From Sphaerosporella brunnea (lineage: Eukaryota > Ascomycota > Pezizomycetes > Pezizales > Pyronemataceae), in the NCBI GenBank assembly GCA_008704415.1, contig VXIS01000257.1, forward strand, positions 1-64,000: a stretch of 64,000 nucleotides of DNA, written 5' to 3'. The notes under the pieces are model-generated. The model did no database searches. It was not told where the DNA came from and worked only from the letters and a program-made list of their open reading frames with translations. A program made the position numbers and the translations under genes. This document shows positions 57,801-64,000 of this stretch, piece by piece; positions within the stretch are counted from its first letter, which is position 1, and each line of letters opens with the position of its first letter.

Positions 57801-58014
57801 TCGCTCTGCTCCACACAAGGCACTCCATGCCGCAACAGGTGTTGGAAAAGGTGCAATATGACGGGTAAAATTCAAAGTAAAAGCTCGAGCCTAGCTCGAG
57901 CCAGACTCATTGTTGCTCGAGCCGGCTCGAGCTCAGGATTTAGGCGGATCGAGCCGGCTCGGGCTCGAGGCTCGAGCTTTTGGCTCGAGCCGGCTCGGCT
58001 CGTGTCCATCACTA
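54859..58014. mobile_element. Structurally intact hAT transposon
   Basis: A 3156-bp element with terminal inverted repeats TAGTGATGGACACGAGCC and a perfect 8-bp target duplication CTTGGGGT (54851-54858 and 58015-58022), both hallmarks of hAT. Both ends carry clusters of GGCTCGAGCC and GCCGGCTCG palindromes (about 54870-54950 and 57890-58005), probable subterminal transposase-binding sites. It contains one transposase gene with no visible lesion, so it may be active or only recently inactive. Confidence 0.94.
55001..57624 (-). CDS. hAT-family transposase
   Basis: Exons 57624-57513, 57460-55369 and 55310-55001, all in phase, give 837 residues. An N-terminal segment of about 110 residues ends in a basic KRRRR patch. 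A BED-type zinc finger follows at about residues 125-160 (CCHCRKTW...HVEIHH). The RNase H-like catalytic core follows, with SLTMDAWTASN, an AITADNASVND block and CMAHIINLAAQ, then RPNRDVKTRWNST. The C-terminal dimerisation region reads DPLHWWKMNEHRFP...SSVPCEQLFSIAGDIITKKR, with the last intron (55311-55368) falling inside LFSI|AGDII. An acidic Gly/Ala-rich tail ends the protein. It would bind the element's ends and catalyse cut-and-paste transposition. No stops or frameshifts. Confidence 0.93.
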
Positions 58015-58022
58015 CTTGGGGT

Positions 58023-58150
58023 ATTTTACTACTACCAAGCTCCTAAATCGACGTCAAGCGCAGGTTATGATTTAAGATCATATACCGACCTAGAAGTCAA
58101 AATGGGAAACCTGATGCGTTGTCTAGGCGTCCGGAGAACCGTCTACTGGC
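58023..58150 (+). pseudogene. Gypsy RNase H fragment, right of the hAT insertion
   Basis: Continues the left fragment: YFTTTKLLNRRQA, then after a small deletion and frame change FKIIYRPRSQNGKPDALSRR, the end of the Gypsy RNase H and connection region. Joined across the hAT element, the two halves read as one conserved block, confirming the insertion site. Confidence 0.85.
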
Positions 58151-58850
58151 GATGGGGTTTCTCCAGCGTCTTTCTGTCCTCCTTTCTTCTCCTCTTTCCA
58201 GGTTCCCCTTCTCTCCGGTCCTGCACATCCATCGTAAGCGTCTTTTCGGTTCTCCCACCCACCCGCGCCATGAGGACCATCTCTGGGAGGACTGGCGCGC
58301 AGCTGCTAGGTGACGAGAGGTCAGCATTTTTAGCAGGACAAAATCGCAAGTGAACGAACTTATGGCGGACGAGGGTGACTGCGGTCACATTTTCTGGTTT
58401 GGGGTTTTCAATGGTTTGAGTTGAACGGTTGAACATATGGGGTTTCTCTGGAGTGCACTACGATATTGGTCATCTCATCGCCTGACTGTAAGACGACTAC
58501 ATTCGTTGCCTTTTCTTTGAAACAGATATGAAAACTTTGTAACAAGATGGAACCAAAATAATAATTGATAGTTTACTAACAGCTGCTGAGCAAGGAGATG
58601 ATTAGGCCGTAGATACTACATTGCGTGGGTGGTTATTTGTTTTTCTTCACAAATCTAACTCACGATGCGCCCACCACCACCCTCGCTCCTCCGTTTCACA
58701 ACGCGCCACCGCGATTACTCCGCGCACTCTCCACCCGCCACGCCATTCCCGTCCCCACCTCCTCCGCCTCGCAACCGCTGAAAATAACCCCGCTCTGTCC
58801 GCCGCCAACCACGAAACCGTGCGGCTGCAACCCACCCGAGTCATCAGTAA
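58151..58850. other. Intergenic or 5' part of the dead ankyrin gene
   Basis: The frame that leads into the ankyrin relic is open from about 58625, but the part before about 58850 is Pro/Thr/His-rich without motifs. I see no clear start codon or domain here. Confidence 0.35.
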
Positions 58851-59948
58851 GCGAAAGACTTCCTCATTGTCCCAGAAATTTCCCACCCGCTTGTTACCTT
58901 TCATCTTTGGAAGGCAATCTCCGACTCGCTGAGTCCTGCTTGACGTTTCTATCCTTCAAAGGATGTGACGATAGACTCGGAAAAGAATCACTCGAACACC
59001 AATTTCGGAACTTTCTGAACTATGCCGCACTTCATTGGCCAAGTCATACAAGACGGACAGACCAGGAACTGGAAAGCAATGCACAACGGACACTGAATGG
59101 CACTTTTCGAGACCCAGCAGAGCCCAAACTGAAAATTGGTTTCGCATACCGGATCTTCAGTTCCTCCAAACACCCGTACTGCGACTTTGAAAAAACGCAA
59201 CCACTTCAAACTGCAGCATCCCTTGGACTCATCGCGTTTGCCAAAGAGCTCTTGGAGAACGACGCTAATGTCAACGCTCAGGGCGGTAAATACGGCAACG
59301 CGCTCCAGTCGGCGGCAGCACAGAACGGCAATGAGACTGTATCAGTAGTCCGACTGCTGATCGAGAAGGGAGCCAAGTTCAGCGCTGTGAACGCGCCCCA
59401 GGCTGCGGCAGAGAACGCTCACGAGATCATAGTTCGTCTGCTGATCTAGAAGGATGCTGACGTCAATGCCCAGGGCGGCCGCAAATACGGCAACGTGCTC
59501 CAAGCGGCGACGGTGGCACGGAACGAGGCTGTGGTTCGTCTGCTGTTCGAGGACGATGTGAACGTGTACGTCAGGGCGGCGAATACGGCAACGCGTTTCA
59601 GGCGGCAGCGGCACCCCCGTCGTTCAAGCCATCATCGAAGGACAAAGAGGCCGTGGTTCGTCTGCTGATCGAGAAGAGCGCCGACGTCAACGCTCAGGTC
59701 AGGGCGGCATACACGGCAATGCGCTCATGGCGGCAGTACGGAACCACATAAGGGCCGTAGTTGATCTGCTAATCGCGAACGGCGCCATAAAGTAAGGATG
59801 GCCTGCTTCATTTGCTCCGTCGCGGCGACTGAATCTGGCACGCGCTCCAGGCTGCCGCGGCGGCGGCACGGAAAGGCAAAACGCCGGTAGTTGATCTGCT
59901 GATCACGAACGGCGCCACGACTTGCTTCATGAACGGTCGCCGCTACTG
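58850..59948 (+). pseudogene. Ankyrin-repeat end of a dead NACHT-ankyrin STAND gene
   Basis: The frame codes LAESCLTFLSFKGCDD and NYAALHWPSH, the link typical between NACHT and ankyrin repeats in fungal STAND proteins. Ankyrin repeats follow (ANVNAQGGKYGNALQSAAA, VVRLLIEKGAKF). A TAG at 59447-59449 (LLI-stop-KDADVNAQ) interrupts, and the same frame continues with another repeat. Further frameshifts occur near 59560 and 59690, with relics of at least two more repeats to about 59948. No NACHT domain is found upstream, so it is a truncated, multiply damaged fragment. Confidence 0.82.
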
Positions 59949-61489
59949 AATCTGCGATGTCGCCATCCCCTTATAGCCTTCATTTGCTTAATTCTTTGCG
60001 TGGCGAGAAATCTCGCATGTTGTGCTGGCCTTCTCATTGTTTGTGGTGAAGTGGATGTTCCATCCCCTGGACCGGTTTACGTGCCATTTGGCACGGAAAA
60101 TTAAATTGGCAATTACTGGACGTGTGGATTTAAAAACACTCTATTTTCTTCTAGTATTATTTTACAGGGTACATTCGATAGTTCCAGCCATGTTTTCCGT
60201 GTTTTGGGCTTCTTCGCACTGTCACCGCACCTAGCCGCGTAAAGAAACAGGAAGGTGTACGAACAGCGAATGACAGCTCATGAAGCTCCGAAACATGTGT
60301 GATAGCCGTTGATCCACAAATCGCGGTCATCTTACATCAACCCACCCCAATCTCAGCCTCACCTCCTATCTCAGGTGCCGCAAGCATTGCTTGCCACCGA
60401 CGACTTGATCATGTCACCGTTCGCTGCCAGTGGCTCGAGCGCTGTATTAGATTATGACTGACATTGCCAACTCACAAATGAAAGTTACTTTGGACTGGAA
60501 CGCTGCCCGGTATGTAGTACAATAGCAGAGTGTGCACGATGGGTAACCACAGCAACGAGACCTCCAGCCACAATTGACTAACTAAGGGGCACTTTACACA
60601 AAAGGTTTGCCGAAGTGCAGACCGTGTACCGTAGAGCACCGAGGAAGTGCTCGATAAATGGCTACACCAATTCGAGCAAAATGAAAACAACGCTCAAGCC
60701 CGAAAAGGCCAACTGATTGGGCCATTCATACACTGCCTCGAGACCAAACCGAATCTGTTCTTCAGGAAACAAAATTCGGATCTTTGCCCTGCCACACCTC
60801 AATAAGGTTAGCCGGACGTGTATGGTGCGCAATTATTTTACAGAACGTCTCTATTAAGACTATAAAAAAAAAGAGAGCAATCAGACTGGCCAGCGACACG
60901 GTGTGCTTGTAAAAACTTTATTTTTTTTCAATTTTCGCTCCACCAAAACAAAGCCTGACGTTATCGGCACTATCAGGAGCAACGAATGGATACATATCAG
61001 GCTGGCTGGCCTGGACGGCTCGCAAAAGACCAAAGTGTTGGTGAAAAAAAAAACAAAAAAAAAAAACCAATTGGGCATCCAATAGGACGCTTTCCTTTTC
61101 CCGGAGAAGGGGCTGATGCCCACAGCCTCTACCCACAACAAGGAATCTTGCAACGAGGCTTCGCGGCTTTTTTTATGTTTGAACGTCAGCTGCAGTGGAA
61201 CTAGCTATTTAGGAAACCAGAAACTGTCGAGGGGTTGCGATCGAAATTTACCTTAATAATCGGGGTAGGTCAACAAAAGACCAGAACTGGCTTGTCAATC
61301 GGACGGTGACACCACAGATCTACCCAGTAGTCCCTGAAGCTGCTGCATGCGCTGTCTTACATGTGGAGAGCTGTGCATGAGCCTGTTTTTGCTTTTCGAC
61401 GGCACTCTGGATCTGGTGCTATACTGCTTTCTCCGTCCCATCGCAACCCCACCATCCTTTCTCCAGCGTCTCCTGGTGCTCGTTTTCCA
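59949..61489. other. Intergenic upstream of the P450
   Basis: No supported gene on either strand. A-rich runs near 60866 and 61047-61070. The upstream in-frame codons before 61490 (from 61361) lack P450-like sequence and are taken as leader. Confidence 0.4.
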
Positions 61490-63329
61490 ATGCTTCTTGC
61501 AGCCGCCCTCGCAAACCCACTGTTTTACCCCGCTGCTCTGGTCGTGGCAGCCGCGGGCTGGGTAGTGTATCAGCGGGTGTTCTCGCCGTATGCGGGAATA
61601 CCGGGCCCATTCTGGGCCAGTGTGACCCGCTTTTGGTATTTGCGGCGTGTAATCGCCGAGGATATACATCGATGTACAAAAAGCCTGCACCAGAGATATG
61701 GTAGGTTTGCTTTTCGCAAGGTGGGATACTCTTACTGATTGCTTTCGTTTAGGCCCTATTGTACGGATCGCGCCCGACGAAGTTTCGATTTCCGACCCAG
61801 CGGCAATGAAACAGATTTACGCCGTGACTGGAGGTTTCACAAAGGTATGCGCTTCCGTCACTTAATATCACTCACCGGATGTGCGAGTTCGAAGCATACT
61901 GACTCTATCACAGACGGATTTCTACACAGCCCAAACCCGGATCTCTGTATGTGCTCATAACTCATCTCGGACTTCTGTCTTTGATTAACCACGTTACAGC
62001 TCCACGTAATGACCTTGTCACCGAGAGGGACGAAGCGGTACACGCAGTCCGGAGGCGCCTGGTCAACAGAATGTTCACTATGTCATCGATTATGGAGTCC
62101 GAAGCACACATCAACAGAGTTACTGAGGCTTTTTTTCAAGCCCTCTCGGAGCATGCCACCAATAGCAAAACTCTGGACATGGCCCAATGGCTGCGAATGT
62201 ATGTGTACATCTCTAACGAGCAACCACTGAGAAGCTTCCGATGAGAATGCCTTGTTTCCTTTGCGTCCTTATAATCGGCGGGGTCCGCTGTAGACACTGA
62301 CTGTTAGAGCAGGTATACCATGGACATAATCGGTGAGCTCTTCTTCGGGCGCATGTTTGGCTTTATCCAAGAACGCAAAGACATAGGCGGTTACATGGCT
62401 GCTATCGACGCCGTCGCACCACATGGGATGCGAGTAGGTGTCATGAGCTCCTGGATGAGGCCGTTCCAGATGCTGTTGATTCCGTTTTCCTCGCAATTTC
62501 TTCCAGGTATCCGTGGCTTCAAGGCTCTTGCAGCGGAGAGCAAACGCTACGTCGAGGAGCGTGTGGGAATGAAGACTGAACGTCGAGATATGCTGGGGGC
62601 GCTTCTTCAAATAGCCGAGGAGCACAACCCAGAGTTCGATCTCAGGGACGTGCACATGGAGGCGTATGTCGCTATGTAAGTGTGTGTCCCTCCGTGCCCG
62701 GATATACACCACTGAGACAGCGTTGAAGCTTCGCGGGGGCCGAGACCACGGCCACAGCTCTGCGCTCGACTGTTTATCACCTCTCCCGGACACCCCACGC
62801 CAGAGCAAAGCTTCAAGCCGAGATCGACAGCGCGCACCGCCGAGGCAAGCTCAGTCCCATGATTACCTACGGCGAAGCCGTCGAACTGCCGTATCTCGAT
62901 GCGGTCCTCAAGGAAGCCATGCGCGTGCAACCGCCCATTGCATTCACCTTGCCTCGCCACGTCCCTGCTGGAGGCCGCACCATCTGCGGACGGTTTTCCC
63001 CGGCCGGCTCGAGAGTTGGTATCAGCCCTTACGTCTTGCACTACCAAAAAAGCGTCTTCGGCGAGGATGCCGAAGATTTCAGTCCTGAGCGCTGGCTGGG
63101 TCCCGATGCCGCACGCATGGATCGCTACATGTTTCAGTTTGGATACGGTTCGAGGAGCTGCCTTGGCAAGAACCTCGCACTCGCGGAACTTTACAAGCTT
63201 GTTCCACAGATATACAGAGCGTTTGATGTGCGACTGGTGGACCCAACCAAGGAATGGAAAGAGCAGGGTTCTTTCTTTTGGAAGCATTCCGAGATAGAGG
63301 TGCTGTTGGTTAAGAGAGAAGTGCAATAA
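61490..63329 (+). CDS. Cytochrome P450 monooxygenase (pisatin-demethylase-like)
   Basis: Exons 61490-61700, 61753-61844, 61914-61950, 62000-62198, 62313-62675 and 62729-63329 give about 500 residues. The N-terminal membrane anchor (MLLAAALANPLFYPAALVVA...) leads to GIPGPFWAS, the usual Pro-rich hinge. The I-helix has FAGAETTATAL, the K-helix KEAMR (ExxR), then FSPERWL and the haem loop FQFGYGSRSCLGKNLA, whose Cys binds haem iron. The sequence after the loop resembles fungal pisatin-demethylase-type P450s. It should act at the endoplasmic reticulum with P450 reductase. Exon 3 is uncertain: the strong donor GTATGT at 61947 breaks frame, while GTGCTC at 61951 keeps it. The last intron ends in AAG. 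No biosynthetic neighbours, so no pathway is suggested. Confidence 0.85.
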
Positions 63330-64000
63330 ATGTTTATGCAGGCGCGCGAACTCGGGGCTAGCAAGCTCTAGGGAAGTCGAATGACGGTCTGTGACCGACG
63401 ATTATAGTCATGGCATTCAGCGACTGGTCAAGACGTCATAGGGCCGCAGGGTACTTAAATAGGAATATAAATACCAATCCTTTTTTGACAGGATGGGACA
63501 CTTTTTCCTGCCAGGAAAGCAAGGACCGTACCTACTCGCAGTAGATCCGATCACGTAGCTAATGACCGTCATGGTAATGAGAAACCGGAGACAAAACGGC
63601 ATTGTGGGTGAGTGTTGTTTTAGGGCCAAAGTAGAGAAGAGCACAGGACAGTTGGCGGTCTCTATGTTTCTTCCCGGGAGGTGATTGGTTGGAGATACGG
63701 GCTTGGAGCTTATGTCTGGCCGTCGCCAACGCCAGATTGAAATTACGGCCGACTATCAAAGTGAAACAACTATCCCCGGTACCTTCGTTTGGCCTCCCAG
63801 TTCTATAATTACTATAATAGACTCAACATATCTGCCCTATGTACCTAGGTAGTGAGGTATGTCTTTCTCTCGCTGTCACAGTGGGATTGAAATACGATAG
63901 GATGGTCTGACTTTGTTGCAACCTTGTGAGCGCGATGTTGCCGTGTAAAGTGGCTCTCGAGGCTTTAGTAGGGCAACACCGCAAAAATTGAATTGCCATT
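63330..64000. other. 3' flank of the P450; no gene recognised
   Basis: Only short unsupported open stretches to the end of the window. Confidence 0.4.

Noticed and set aside
1..64000. CRISPR arrays, riboswitches, bacterial operons or plasmid features
   Set aside because: Intron-rich genes, eukaryotic tRNAs with an intron and fungal transposons exclude a prokaryotic source, and no regularly spaced short repeats were seen apart from coding WD40 units and the 65-bp minisatellite.

Overview
The window is nuclear DNA of a filamentous ascomycete (Pezizomycotina type; the genus cannot be named from the sequence). The reasons are: genes broken by many 43-90 nt introns with GTATGT/GTGAGT/GTAAGT donors, a NACHT-WD40 STAND protein, a large fungal pyridoxal-phosphate decarboxylase, a microsomal P450 with pisatin-demethylase-like sequence, Tad/I-type LINE, Copia, Gypsy, hAT, Tc1 and pogo debris, and dead genes whose stops look like CpA->TpA (RIP-type) mutation. 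Genes are sparse and roughly a third of the window is recognisable repeat or transposon.

Layout. 1-5.9 kb: Copia LTRs and a decayed Copia pol, then a TA-flanked inverted-repeat element that has itself received a solo LTR and a LINE-like insertion. 6.2-9.7 kb: an apparently intact decarboxylase gene on the minus strand. 11.4-29 kb: a tandem array of four paralogous genes for intracellular trypsin/V8-fold serine protease-like proteins, each with a His-Asp-Ser triad. The array is broken up by nested transposons: a LINE inside a MITE behind copy 1, and a MITE inside a larger TIR element in the promoter of copy 3. 29-40 kb: gene-poor DNA with tRNA-Asp(GTC), a decayed copy of it, tRNA-His(GTG), two decayed protein genes, several MITEs and a Tc1 transposase remnant split by a hAT-like MITE. 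40.9-50.7 kb: three genes on the plus strand, namely a protein with a Helo-like N-terminus, a RING-finger protein of a widespread uncharacterised fungal family, and a 1409-residue NACHT-WD40 NLR with 13 nearly identical WD40 repeats. 51-58 kb: a pogo-like transposase pseudogene, two TIR elements, and a structurally intact hAT transposon sitting in a Gypsy RNase H sequence. 58.8-60 kb: the ankyrin end of a dead NACHT-ankyrin gene. 61.5-63.3 kb: a P450 gene.

How the parts may relate. The Helo-like protein, the NLR, the ankyrin-NLR relic and the RING protein make an island of the kind linked to fungal allorecognition and innate immunity. The protease array, with no signal peptide and repeated duplication, is the least explained unit, and a link with the NLR island is speculation from proximity and behaviour only. 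All gene models were assembled by hand from reading frame, splice signals and agreement between paralogs. A recurrent feature is that several introns keep frame only if they end in AAG.
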